NCBI GenBank assembly: GCA_020744225.1 | Contig: JAGMWG010000010.1 | Span: 682,001 to 746,000, forward strand | DNA from: Paraphoma chrysanthemicola | Lineage: Eukaryota; Ascomycota; Dothideomycetes; Pleosporales; Phaeosphaeriaceae | Direction: 5' to 3' | DNA length: 64,000 nucleotides | Shown here: positions 1 to 10,837 of the stretch, one piece after another | Layout: every line of letters starts with the position of its first letter | Numbering within the stretch: position 1 is the first letter of the stretch | The notes under the pieces: generated by a model | What the model saw: the letters and a program-made list of their open reading frames with translations, nothing else | Database searches by the model: none | Told to the model about the DNA's origin: nothing | Made by a program: the position numbers and the translations under genes

Positions 1-2882
1 CTGGCCGAACGATGCAAAGCATTGCTCTGAGTTTCTGCGCCACAAGACTTACCTGATCTCTCCTCAACGGCTTGAGAAGGATTTCAACATCAAGGTCAAC
101 CGCCTGGTGCACTACGAGGGCGAGTTCGTCATCACATATCCCTACGGCTACCACTCCGGTTACAATATTGGGTACAATTGCGCCGAGTCAGTCAACTTTG
201 CGAACGAAGCATGGCTGAGCTACGGAAGAATCGCAAAGAAATGCAATTGTGAGTCTGACAGCGTCTGGGTCGATGTCAACGAGATTGAGCGCAAGCTCAG
301 AGGCGAGCCCACACCAGAGTATTACGAAGAGACCGACGATGAGGAAGACGAAGAGGGCGACGATCGTCTTCCCAGTCCGCCACGCAGTGTCGCTGGTAAG
401 CCCAAAGGCAAGGGTCGAAAACCAGCCAACAACAAGAGGAAGCGAGGAGGCAAGGAACCCGAGGAGGCACCGAAACCAAAGAAAGTCCGACGCATTCGCA
501 TCCGAATCAAGATTCCAGGCCGCGGCATGCCCTGCATACTGTGTCCCAATGACGTTGAGTACGATGAGCTTCTACCGACCGATACCGGCATGAAGGCGCA
601 TCGCATCTGTGCCGACTACACTCCGGAGACATTCATCGTCGCAAAATCAGATGCAGGCGACACTGTGTGCAACGTGGCAAACATTGGTAAAGATCGCCTG
701 GAACTGAAGTGTAACTATTGCCGGTCCAAGCGAGGCGCTGTCTTCCAGTGCTCCCAAAAGAAGTGTACGCGAGCTTTCCATGCCACATGCGCCGTGGCAG
801 CTGGCGTGCAGGTCGACCTTGGACCAATGCCTACGTTCGACGAAGAAGGCACCGAATACTTCTACGATGGCTACGATTTCCGATGCCGCTTCCATCGGCC
901 AAAGAAGAGGAACAACAAGGTCGTTGATGTTGACTATCTGGAGAAAGACAAGTTCGTCTTGAATTACGGCAGGTCTTTAAAGCCAAAGGATGTCATTCAA
1001 TTCCAGTATGTTGGTGGAGAGATGTACCAGATCTATGGCGCACAAGTTGTAGAGAACAGGCCAGGAGAACAGGCTGCGTTGGTAGATGTTCTTCCTGACG
1101 GGTAAGTGTTGATCCCATGAGAGTTTGAGCAAACTAACAATCAGCAGCGACCGCGTTGAAGTGGAGTGGAAGTATATTCTCAAGCTTCACCCTGATGAAT
1201 CGCAGCGACCCAAGCCTTCAGCTAATGCTAAGCCACTGCCGGAACATCTCAAGGAGAGCGACGCTTCCCTCGACATCACCAATCGCACCGACGGTGTACC
1301 GGATATGGGTGATCCTTTCCATGACCCCAACGCAGAGCAGAAATGGGCGGAATGGAATACTGCTCCGGAGGTCACACGCAGACCTGCCAAGGTCGACTTC
1401 AGTAAAGAGAACCGGCTTTGGTACTATCTCGGGAAGCCATCAACAGAGGCAAGGCCACATTATACTGAGGATCCTGCGAAGCCGCGGAACAACCCGAAGA
1501 GTAATTTCCTGGACACCGTCAAGCCACCGCCTCCACCAGTGCCAGTATTTGCCCAACGCTCGTACCCAGCCTCATACCCATTGAAACCAGCTCCCATCGC
1601 CGTGCCTCGTACGCCAATGCAGCAGCAACTACAGCCAGGCAGTCGACCTTATTCGTACAAGCCAAAGGAGTCATACATGACAACGTGGAAGTCGCCGGTC
1701 TACAATCCGGATACACGGAAGAACCCCAATTCACCAGTGGCACATCAGCCGAATGTCAGTTACGACCATCGGCCGCCAACACAGCCGCATGGCCAAGTAC
1801 CATACCAAGGTTACCACCATCACCGGCCTCCACCAGCAGCACAACAGCACCAGTATCAGTATCACCCCTATGTCCCACCAGCTCAGTCCACTTCGAACTG
1901 GAAATCTCAAACTGCGTCATCTGCCCCAATGCTCAATGGCATAGATCAGTATGCGCAAGCACCACAGGCCAAGGCTTTGCCTCCATATCCGTATGGCCCA
2001 TCGCCCAGCTCAGAGAATGTGCGTCAGCCGTCGCCGTACACGCACACGAATGGTGCAGGGCAGAGACAAGACCACAATCCTGCGCCATACAGCCCTATTG
2101 GCCAGGCACCAGGTCGAGCATCGGTCTCGAACATACTGAGCAACCCATCTGGGACTCCCAAACCACCAATGTACGCCGTCACACCTCCCTCTTCCGTTGT
2201 TTATGCTGCACAAACCCCCACTGAGTATCTTACCTACGTCATGAAATTCCCATACCTCAAGAATGCATATCTGAGGCGAGCAAAAACTTACGTGTCACCT
2301 TATAGTCCTGGAGGCGGGTTCACCGAACAGTGGATGCCGAAACTACCCAATGCGAAACCTGGTACGCCCACAGCCATAGCACCAAGGCCTAATGGACCTT
2401 CGCCTTCTCAACCTTTCTACCATGGGCAACAAGCACCGTCGACCTTACCGGCTCCCAGGCCCACGGCGCAATTCCAGTCTTCGGATGCATTCCAACGTGA
2501 CATGGCACGCACTTCGCAGCCTGCCGATGGTGCACCAAAATGGGAACAAATGCTCAAGCAGCTTGCTACATCCACCGGACAGACAGCGCCGCCTACAGCC
2601 ACAGCGGGCCCCGTAGGCTCGCCACAAGCACCGCAGCCGCGCTATCCTGCGCCCCCATCGCGGTCCAGCATGCAATATGACATTCCCAGGAGCATGCAAG
2701 TCGGCCAAAGTCATACGCCGCCATCGCCTCAGCCTCGAGAACCTCAACGACCGACTCCAAGCCCGATTAGTGATGATGGAAAAGGAGTGGTCGGCGTGTC
2801 ATCTGACCAGGGAGAGCCTGCAGTGCCGCCACTGCAGCCTCCAGCTCAGCTTCATGATGGGGAGACATGGCGCTACTCTTAG
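1..2882 (+). CDS. KDM4/JHDM3-type JmjC-PHD histone demethylase, 5' truncated
   Basis: The 5' end lies outside the window. The frame opens at base 2. Exons run to 1101 and from 1145 to 2882; the 43-nt intron has a GTAAGT donor and a CTAAC branch site at 1134-1138. The first 60 or so residues are the end of a JmjC domain: FLRHKTYLISP, then EFVITYPYGYHSGYN with the third Fe(II)-binding His, then NCAESVNFA. The Cys and His of KHCSEFLRHK plus the later CNC match the structural zinc site of KDM4 enzymes. After an acidic/basic linker comes an extended PHD module (CILC, CNYC, CTRAFHATC, CRFH). The last 500 or so residues are Pro/Gln-rich low-complexity sequence. The family removes methyl groups from H3K9/H3K36 using Fe(II) and 2-oxoglutarate in the nucleus. 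The first two Fe ligands and any JmjN domain are out of view, so activity cannot be judged. Confidence 0.88.
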
Positions 2883-3197
2883 GGAAATATGATTAAATGG
2901 GTTATGATTGGGAAATGTACTTTGACTGTATGACTAAGGGATGTTACGGCGTTTACTCGAGTCGCTGTGTTACGGCTTAGGCTTATGAAGCACTTCATCA
3001 ATGCATTATTCCGCGCAGACAATTGCTCTCACTGCTTGTCTCGTCCACCTACGTGTCACGGAGTTCTCCCTGCAACACGAATTTGCTGTACTCTTTACCA
3101 TAAAATGTATGTGACAGAAATCTTTTGATTGCAAAGTATGTTCTTTTGGAGTGTATTAATGTGTTGAACTGAAGTGTTGCACTTGAATCTCAGGTAA
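2883..3197. other. Intergenic, convergent 3' ends
   Basis: AT-rich spacer between the demethylase stop and the stop of the opposite-strand permease. I see no gene in it. Confidence 0.6.
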
Positions 3198-4768
3198 TCA
3201 TAAAGTGTACCTAAAGTCGGGATGCCTATCACCCATCTTGCCCGCGTCAATCTCCCGAATCCTCTCTTCAATCGACATGCGATCCCTTTTCTGATTCAGC
3301 TTGCGCAGCAGCACATACGCCACCGCATACCCACATGCAGCTGTCGTGATCGTCGAAATCGACACCGCATGCCCAATAACATATCTCCCATCGCCATTCG
3401 TAATGCGATAGATCTGGCCCGCCATGATGCCCGCGCTATTTCCAATAGTTTGCTGCAGCCCGATTGCAGTCGCGCGTTTGAAATATCCGGCGTTGCTGTT
3501 GATGATCCAGGTGACGTTCAGACCAACGCAGCAGTATATTCCCGTCGCAGTGACAAATGTAGCAAAGTATAACACGGCGGTCGATGTCATGGAAACTCCA
3601 AGCATCATGGCATACCCGATTGCTGTGATCAGTGCCATGGGCACCATGAAGAACGCTCTTCGGTTGAAGTAGTCCGACGCAAATGCTACGCAAAGATACA
3701 CTGCCGAAGCCCAGATATACACAGGCACGGTCAAAAGTTGCGTGCGCACACTAGAGTATCCGAAGCCGCGGATAATGACTGGCAGGAAGGTCGAGAAGCC
3801 AAAGGAGCATGTGTTGGCGCAGAATTGGCACGCGCAATTCACCCAGACTTTGACATCTTTGAACGCGAGTTTGACCTCTGTTTTGTCCATTGCATCGGTC
3901 GTCATAGATTTGCCCTGGTACAAGCGTGCGTTCTCGTGTCTTGCGCGCAAGAGGATTTTCTCAGGCTCGTTAAGCCACCATGCTGTTTCGAAATTGTCTG
4001 GGAGCATAAAGATTGTGGCGACGCCGACGATCATGGAGATTATGCCTTCGACGAGGAACAACCAGCGCCAGCCTGCGAGACCCTTTGCGCCGTGTAGATT
4101 AGTCAGTCCGTATGCGAGGAGGCCGCCAAAGGCGCCAGATAGGGCGCTCGCAACGAAGAGATAGGACACGCGACGGGCTTGCTCAAGAGGCTTGTAGTAC
4201 ATGCTGAGGTACAGAGTCAGACATGGGAAAATGCCGGATTCGAAGGCGCCGAGGAGGAGGCGTGTGGCGATGAGCGAGGCGTAGTTTTCGATGAAGGCGG
4301 CGCCGATGATGACGGCGGACCAGCCGATGATGAAGAAAGGAATGAGCCGGGAGGGACGCAGTTTCTTGAGCATGATGGAGGCGGGGACTTCGAAGGCAAT
4401 GTAGGTGACATAAAATAGAGTGACGGCGACGTTGAGACGATTGCCGGTTAGGTTGAGGTCTTCGTTCATGCCTGCGATTGCGGCGTTGCCTGGACGCAAT
4501 TAGTATGATGTTGCGTATGCTGTATAAACCGCCCTCACGGAGGAGTAATAGTGTGTGTATTTGGAGGTGCCTTACCAATGTTCGAACGATCCAAATAGGC
4601 TACCAAAAATATGAGGACCATCATGGGTGAAAGCATGAGATCGAGCTTGCGTATCAGACGCTTCTCAGCAGCTGGATCGATATGAATCTCTTCGCTTGTT
4701 CCAACCTGCGCATCTTTCTCGTTGATGGAGCCATCCCGGACCTTCTCGTTGGAAAGAGGAGATGTCAT
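3198..4768 (-). CDS. MFS transporter, Dal5-like anion:cation symporter family
   Basis: Two exons on the minus strand, 4768-4576 and 4489-3198, give about 494 residues. The 86-nt intron has a GTAAGG donor and a TACTAAT branch site. The join restores DRSNIGNAAIAGM in the first transmembrane segment/loop, the usual signature (LDRxNIGNA) of the allantoate-permease-like ACS family. Multiple hydrophobic segments follow, consistent with 12 TM helices, with a charged cytoplasmic N-terminus of about 45 residues. The family imports carboxylates, vitamins, allantoate and similar anions across the plasma membrane; the substrate cannot be read from sequence. The start is 313 bp from the divergent Zn2Cys6 gene, so a shared promoter and local regulation are likely but inferred. 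Confidence 0.9.
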
Positions 4769-5081
4769 GGCGTTGAGGTTCTAGAAAAACCCGAAAGCTG
4801 CTATTGCTGGACTGCTGAAGACTTGGATCCATTTCCAATAATCGTGGTAGGATCCTTATACTATTCATCATGACAATGAGTCGCGTGAGTATCTAATGCC
4901 GATCTCGTGTCCAAGTTGACATTTCCCTAAAGCCGATGAGGAGAGATAGCGCATGCTTGTTAGCGTGGCTCGGATACTTATCTCCAGCTTGGCGGGTGAA
5001 CCGATGTCGGCAATTTGTGGCTTGCCGTCGGGATATAAGGCAGATGCATCGGACAATGGTTCTAACAATGCACGAACGGTA
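4769..5081. promoter_or_regulatory. Bidirectional promoter region
   Basis: The 313-bp spacer lies between the divergent start codons of the permease and the Zn2Cys6 regulator. No specific operator is identified. Assignment rests on gene orientation only. Confidence 0.4.
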
Positions 5082-7189
5082 ATGGAGACATCACCTCTGA
5101 TCATCAAGAAGAGGAAGCGCGGAAGACAGGCAAAAAGCTGTGCTGCATGTCACAGGCGAAAACAGAAGGTATGATGTCACCCTAGTCGAGACAGAATGCG
5201 ACTGACAAACCTGAGTGCGATGGTGCTTTGCCATGTTTCAATTGTAGGCGACGAGATGTAGCAGCGAGCTGTACATATAGCGAAGAGATTGAGGCCTCTC
5301 GTAGGCAGCGAACACCCTTTCCAGCACCATCCGACGCCAGCGCCAATGATCAAGGTCAAACGCCAACCACGCTTCGTCCAGACCAAGGAGGCAGCAGCTC
5401 CAATGGCCGAGCATCTCCAGACGCTCGAGACGCGCCAGTAGGAGACCTTTTCAGAAGTCGCGATGCTCCATCCTTCTTCGGATCTTCTTACTTTGGACCT
5501 CAAGCTGCGGCGAAAATTATTGAAGCACCAGCACCAGATCTTTCATCTGGCATCCGTCATGCAGCAGCATCGACGTACAGTTTTCGTGATGTCGGAGGCC
5601 CCTTTTCGCAAATCTGGGACTTGCTAGGCCTACTGCCTCGGAATAAAGCCAGTGTTGACCGCCTTGTGGACGTTTTCTTGACCGAACTCAATTGGGCCAT
5701 TGATGCGGTACATCCCTCTTCATTTAAAGCAAAATACGATCAGTTCTGGGAGCGGAAATTCGGCTTCGACGACTTTGCGACAATTGACCTCCGCTGGCTG
5801 GCCCTGCTGTTCATCGTCCTCGCCTATGGCGTTTTCCTGGATTGTCCCAATCCGAAGAATGCTGAGATACAGTGCGAGCTACAGGAGACATCGTTACGCT
5901 TCTATTGGGCCGCACGGCGCGCGATTGTCATTGCACCCACCTTCTACGGCGAGTCGACGGATCTGGTCAGGGCTGGAGTCCTTGTCACGCGCTACTTGAT
6001 TCATCTGCGTCGTGTGCCGGAAGCTTGGCTTACGACCAGCTTCGCCATGCGTATGGCCCAGGCGCAAGGCATACACATTGACGGCGAACGCTGGCGCCTG
6101 CCACGCCGGGAGACCGAGACAAGACGAAGGCTCTGGAGCCATTTGTACATGCTGGACAAGACGATCGCTCTCGCTATCGGTCGACCTTTTGCCATTGTCG
6201 ACCAGCAATGCCAGGTCAAGCGCGCAACGAACGTTTGGCTTGATGACGAGACTGACGAGAGTGCGGTCACAGTGACGGAGCTACCACTTTCAGAGCCAAC
6301 ACTTAGTGTGTACAACTTTCTCGCACATGATCTTGCGAAGATAGTCGGGAACATCCAAGAGCGTTGTTTTGGACTGCACACTGTCTCGTACGATACTGTC
6401 CTATCTTTAGATCGTGACATTCTTGCGTGGGAAGCGAAATTACCGGGGTATTACCATGTACAAGATCCAGACACCTCGATGGATCACCGTCATCGATTCC
6501 TTCACTGGAATCGACTTCATTTGCATTCCATGTATCATTTCGCTCGAGTAACTCTGCACCGTCCATATCTACTTCGCCAAAGCATCACGAATCGATTCAA
6601 GCAAAGTCACGATGCTTGCATATCGTCCGCATGCGCTGATCTGGCAATGCGCATCGATTACTTCCAGCAACCATTACATGACCGCCTCAAATGGACCCTG
6701 GGACCGCACCATCTATTCAATAGTGCGTTAGTGCTCGGGATAATTGCAGTCAAAGACCCTCATTCACGCCGATCTCATGGAATTCTAGAGGACTTGATAG
6801 CATACTGCGCAATGCAGAGAAATGATGTGTGGCTCAACGAATTCGCTCTGGCAGAAGTGAAGATCATTGAGCTGTGCATTAGCAAAGTTCAGAAGTTCCG
6901 CACAAATCGTGCTGCGGGTAATTCTGGTCCTGTGTCCCAGGCGGGCTCGGAAAATGTGCCATCTCGACCATCAGTTGGACCTGTCCCCGAACAACCCGTC
7001 TTCGTCTCCAATCACGACGACTTCAACACACCAAATACAACGCTGAGCGCAGAAACCGTGCCTGGCATTCCATGGCAAGCGCCGTGGGGTGATCCCACTT
7101 TCACACTGTTCGAGCCAACAGATCTTCAGCACTGGGAAAATGTCCTCGATAGTATCACGCAAGATCAAATGCTCTTCGGCCTTCAGTGA
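5082..7189 (+). CDS. Zn2Cys6 fungal transcription factor
   Basis: Exons 5082-5168 and 5216-7189 give about 686 residues. The 47-nt intron falls inside the zinc cluster and its removal joins CAACHRRKQK to CDGALPCFNCRRRD. This gives a Cys-X2-Cys-X6-Cys-X5-Cys-X2-Cys-X8-Cys binuclear cluster preceded by a basic stretch (KKRKRGRQ). The middle region (roughly residues 150-450) has the fungal-specific transcription factor domain, including MAQAQGIHIDGERW and RRRLWSHLYMLDKTIALAIG. The ATG at 5082 is chosen because it places the cluster near the N-terminus; in-frame ATGs at 4953 and 5004 are alternatives. It probably regulates the adjacent permease and hydrolase genes, which is inference from position. 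Confidence 0.9.
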
Positions 7190-7212
7190 GAGAGTCCAAA
7201 CTAATATTCAAC

Positions 7213-8239
7213 CTATTCTTTCGGTGCTGATTCATACTCAACCGGCGTCACCAAGCTCCCCATCCCATGGCTCATAACGACCCTCAGATCATCTCCAGGC
7301 TTCAAAAACACTTTTGGGACCTTTGAAACACCGATTCCATGCGGCGTACCTGTCATGATGACTGTACCGGGCTCAAGCGTTGTGCCTTGGCTCAAATATG
7401 CCACAATTTCCGCTATGCTGAATATCATATCGTTGGCCAGCGAGTACTGCATGGTTTCTCCGTTCAAGATTGTTTTCAGCTCAATTTCACCCGGATTTGA
7501 AATGGATGCTGCGGAAACAAGGCAAGGACCTAGTGGTGCAAATCCATCGAAGCCCTTTCCGAAACTCCACTGCGCTCCGTGGAATTGGTGGACACGCGCT
7601 GTAACGTCATTTGAGCATGTGTAGCCGAGAACGTAATCCATGGCATCCTCCTTCCTCACATTTTTTGCAGCTCTTCCAATTACGATTGCGAGTTCCGCCT
7701 CGTAATCTGCTTGCCCGTCTGTTGCCTGGTGCGGAATTACCAGTGGTGAATTCGGTGCGCCAAGGCAAGTCGATGGCTTGAAGAACAACGTGGGATGATT
7801 TGGCAGCTCCAAATTCATCTCCTTGGCATGTTTCCGGTAATTCAGCCCGATGCAACGAATAGTGCCGATTTCGGACCTGGATAACGGAGGCAACAGCTGT
7901 GAAATGGCGAGAACCTTTGTTGTTGGTTGCGCACACAAATCGAGCACCGATGAGCCAAGGAACTCGCGAACTTCTACACTGGATCCTGAGGCAAGAGCTG
8001 CACCGACTATATAGTATCAGCATCGCACCTATATCTGATTGAGATCGTAATGACATACCATCCAAATCTGGGTTGGCAGGCTCGCCGATATGCTCCTTGT
8101 TGTCTTCGACTGCAATGAATCTGACTAAACGAGTCCAGCTCTTTTTCCTCGTTAGTACTAGAATTCTCAAGCTATCTTCTGCCAGGCCACTCACAGTCTG
8201 AATACCCGCACTTCCGAACGCCTCTGGCATTGAACCCAT
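7213..8239 (-). CDS. Fumarylacetoacetate hydrolase-family enzyme (FAHD-like)
   Basis: Three exons on the minus strand, 8239-8195, 8140-8059 and 8006-7213, give about 306 residues, the usual FAH-family length. The N-terminal part SWTRLVRFIAVEDN and GEPANPDLD precede the catalytic fold: IRCIGLNYRKHAKEM, PTLFFKPSTCLG, DYEAELAIVIG with metal-binding acidic residues, GYTCSNDVTARVHQ and the late TGTPHGIGV. The family contains metal-dependent acylpyruvate hydrolases, oxaloacetate decarboxylases and 2-keto-pent-enoate-type enzymes; the exact reaction cannot be assigned. The gene ends only 23 bp from the stop of the regulator gene (tail to tail). The first intron (54 nt) is a multiple of three without an in-frame stop, so a retained form would also translate. 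Confidence 0.88.
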
Positions 8240-8883
8240 CCTTATTTCTGAGCAATCCGATGAGACCAAAAAGGTGCCAACCTGTAAATGCACACAAATG
8301 ATAAAAAAGCCAAGGACTATGTGATCTTGTTGAAAGGAAGATGAATATATCGAGTACCCGTTTTATTGCACGCGAGTAGGGAGGCGATCTTCGCCGCGAT
8401 CGCTCATAACGCCAATATTGCCAAAAGCCGATAAGGCATCGGCAAAATCGTCATTTTCCGAAGGATGCCTGTAGACCCACTGAACCCCGCCCTTATCACA
8501 GGTGCGGGCTATCATTACTATCTGACGTATGAATAAGCCGCTCAAGATGCGGACGCAGGCGAATTGGCACTCCGGCGCAGCGTATCTTGCTGACGACTTG
8601 GTTGCCGAAAACCGGTTGTCACACAGCCATGGTTTGTACGATGTATGTCACAAACGCTACAGAAACTCGGAAGTCTCAAGGACTTGGCTCGTTATTCCCT
8701 TGCCTAGTTCTACATATGACTTACACAAGCTGTACAGTTCAGTCCGATGAGCAATTTGTTAGGGCTGTAAACACTGTTTGGCGAACTTCAATGGCTGCTT
8801 CGATGTATTTGATCGTCCATGTCCCATCCTACGGTCAGACCTTCCATGTTTGAATAGTTCGTTACTCCATCTTCATCGTTCTA
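8240..8883. other. Intergenic
   Basis: About 640 bp without a supportable gene. It contains the promoter side of the FAH-family gene and the 3' flank of the next transporter. Short frames here have no recognisable protein character. Confidence 0.55.
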
Positions 8884-10257
8884 TCAGGCTTTCGGCCTCA
8901 AGTAGATCGTGCTTAAGCTACCAGCACTAAGAAGCAAAGAAATTCCAGTGAACATGACGACCGCCTTGTACATCCCATGCCCGTAACCGCTAGTATCGTT
9001 CGACCAATGTAACAAGCCAGCACCGATTGGTCCTGCTAAGACGTTTCCAACACCTTTCCCACAGCAAAATAGGCCAAAAATTGCTTGTGATGCAGACGGC
9101 TCGTCGCTGACAGCAGTTACCATCCTGGCCCACATGGCAGTATATCCTGCGCCGAAGAAGCCGTACAAGAGTACAAAGAAGATGAGCGGTGCTAATGAGC
9201 GCGCCAGGCCCCAGGCGCTCAGGGTAACGGTAGCTGCGACCATTAAAGGGACAACCATGAGTAGATTGACGCTGATCTTCTTGTCGCTGACATAGCCGAA
9301 GCTAAATTGGCCTGCCACCTGAGCGACGCTCATGAGTGCCAATAACATTGCCCCTTGCGTTGTCCCCAGCCCGATGGAAGTCGCATATGACGGAATGTAC
9401 AAGGAAGGAAAGAAGTACCCTAAGCCCATGAGCAGGTTGCTCGCACTATAAATCCAGAACAGCCGTTTCCTAAGGAAAGTCCAGTCTGTTCGAGGGCTCG
9501 AATGTTGGTGCTGGCGAATGCGGCCTTTCAGGAGTGGAATCAATGGGCCCGTGCAGACTACCAATAAGACTGCAACGCCCCTCAGCGTTGTACGATATCC
9601 ATAGCTCTTCAACACTGCCTGGAGTACCAGCGGTGTAACCGCACCAGAGACCCCAGATGCGCTGCACAGTAAACCGTAGGCCATCCCTCTTCTCCTCACC
9701 CAGTACTCATCCACCATGGACAGAATTGGATAGTAGAAGATGATGAAGCCTACGCCATACATAACACCCTGAGTCAATATTAGGGTGCCCAGTCGATCTG
9801 CGAAACTACCTGCAACCAACCCAATGATGCAAAGCGGCCATCCTATTAGGATCATGTGCGTTCGGTATTGCGACCACCGCTGAATCAGCGGTATCACGAG
9901 AGGAGCACCGAGATATGAGATTCCTGAAGCGCTGGTGCCGACAACAGATATGTACGCATTGTTTTCGAACTGCGGAAGGCGCGTGTAGTAGTCCTGGAAC
10001 ACGCCAAAGGAGAGCGGGAAGCCCCAGAGTAAGGCTTCGAAGACGAAGGCAGCGAGGAGTAAACGCCATGCTGGGAGACCGCCATCAATAGGCGGGAGCG
10101 AGGTAGATTGGTCTGAGAAAGTTTGATCGGGTTCTAGTTCGCTGTTTGCGTGCTGTTGATTTGGCGGTGAAGAGAGTGTTTCCAGTTGGATCTCTTGATG
10201 CAAGAGAGTCGGTGGCGACGAGCTTGCCTGGCTGTTCGCGGTATCTGGTAAAGACAT
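8884..10257 (-). CDS. MFS transporter, monocarboxylate-transporter-like
   Basis: Single exon of 457 residues. The ATG at 10257 (MSLPDTANSQ) is preferred to an upstream in-frame start because it gives the usual short polar N-terminus of fungal MCT-like proteins. A Ser/Pro/Gln-rich tail of about 75 residues precedes GGLPAWRLLLAAFVFEALLWG, the typical first segment, and SFGVFQDYY. About 12 hydrophobic segments follow with a central loop after GPLIPLLKGRI. Fungal relatives move short carboxylates or metabolites across membranes, and many sit in catabolic or secondary-metabolite clusters. Together with the FAH-family enzyme, the regulator and the Dal5-like permease it may form a carboxylate-use cluster; that is inference. 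Confidence 0.87.
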   Translation of the reverse strand: MSLPDTANSQASSSPPTLLHQEIQLETLSSPPNQQHANSELEPDQTFSDQSTSLPPIDGGLPAWRLLLAAFVFEALLWGFPLSFGVFQDYYTRLPQFENNAYISVVGTSASGISYLGAPLVIPLIQRWSQYRTHMILIGWPLCIIGLVAGSFADRLGTLILTQGVMYGVGFIIFYYPILSMVDEYWVRRRGMAYGLLCSASGVSGAVTPLVLQAVLKSYGYRTTLRGVAVLLVVCTGPLIPLLKGRIRQHQHSSPRTDWTFLRKRLFWIYSASNLLMGLGYFFPSLYIPSYATSIGLGTTQGAMLLALMSVAQVAGQFSFGYVSDKKISVNLLMVVPLMVAATVTLSAWGLARSLAPLIFFVLLYGFFGAGYTAMWARMVTAVSDEPSASQAIFGLFCCGKGVGNVLAGPIGAGLLHWSNDTSGYGHGMYKAVVMFTGISLLLSAGSLSTIYLRPKA

Positions 10258-10837
10258 TATGATAATCTGATTGAGGCGAATCTGATGGCCGTAGAGGGAA
10301 GTTCCACCGTTATGGTCAAATAAAGAACAATTTGCGACGTACGCAAGTCTTGATTTGGCAATCAAGGGTCGACAGTGGCAAATGACAATACAAAGAATTT
10401 ATAAGAATTCCACATATCGCAAAATTCTGTCGTCGTAATATTGTGTGGTGGAAAAGTCGAGGCGGAAGGTGCCTCGGTAGAGAAGTAGTGCTTACCCGGC
10501 CTTCTGTAGATCAGCGCGGGGCAAGTCCAGGCGGTCCAGTCTTCCACCGTCCACCATTGGATATCGAAACTTCAGTATACCTCTATGTTCTTCTCATGTG
10601 CCTTTCCATCTCCCTGCGTTTCCCTTCAATACGCAGCCAAGCGTATGCCTGACTATTGAACACCCACCTTTAGGAGGTCTCAGGTACGTTCTCAAATATT
10701 TCACCATGATGCGCTTGACAATATGACCGACATTTCCGGGCATCAATCAGCCTTCTTCTATAATTCCTCGCGGAATCGTTGATTTTCTTCAATAGGAGAC
10801 GACGTCACTGGCTTTAAATATTGATTCACGGGCAAAG
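10258..10837. other. Intergenic
   Basis: About 580 bp between the transporter start and the stop of the peptidase gene. No gene, RNA or clear motif is seen. Confidence 0.55.
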
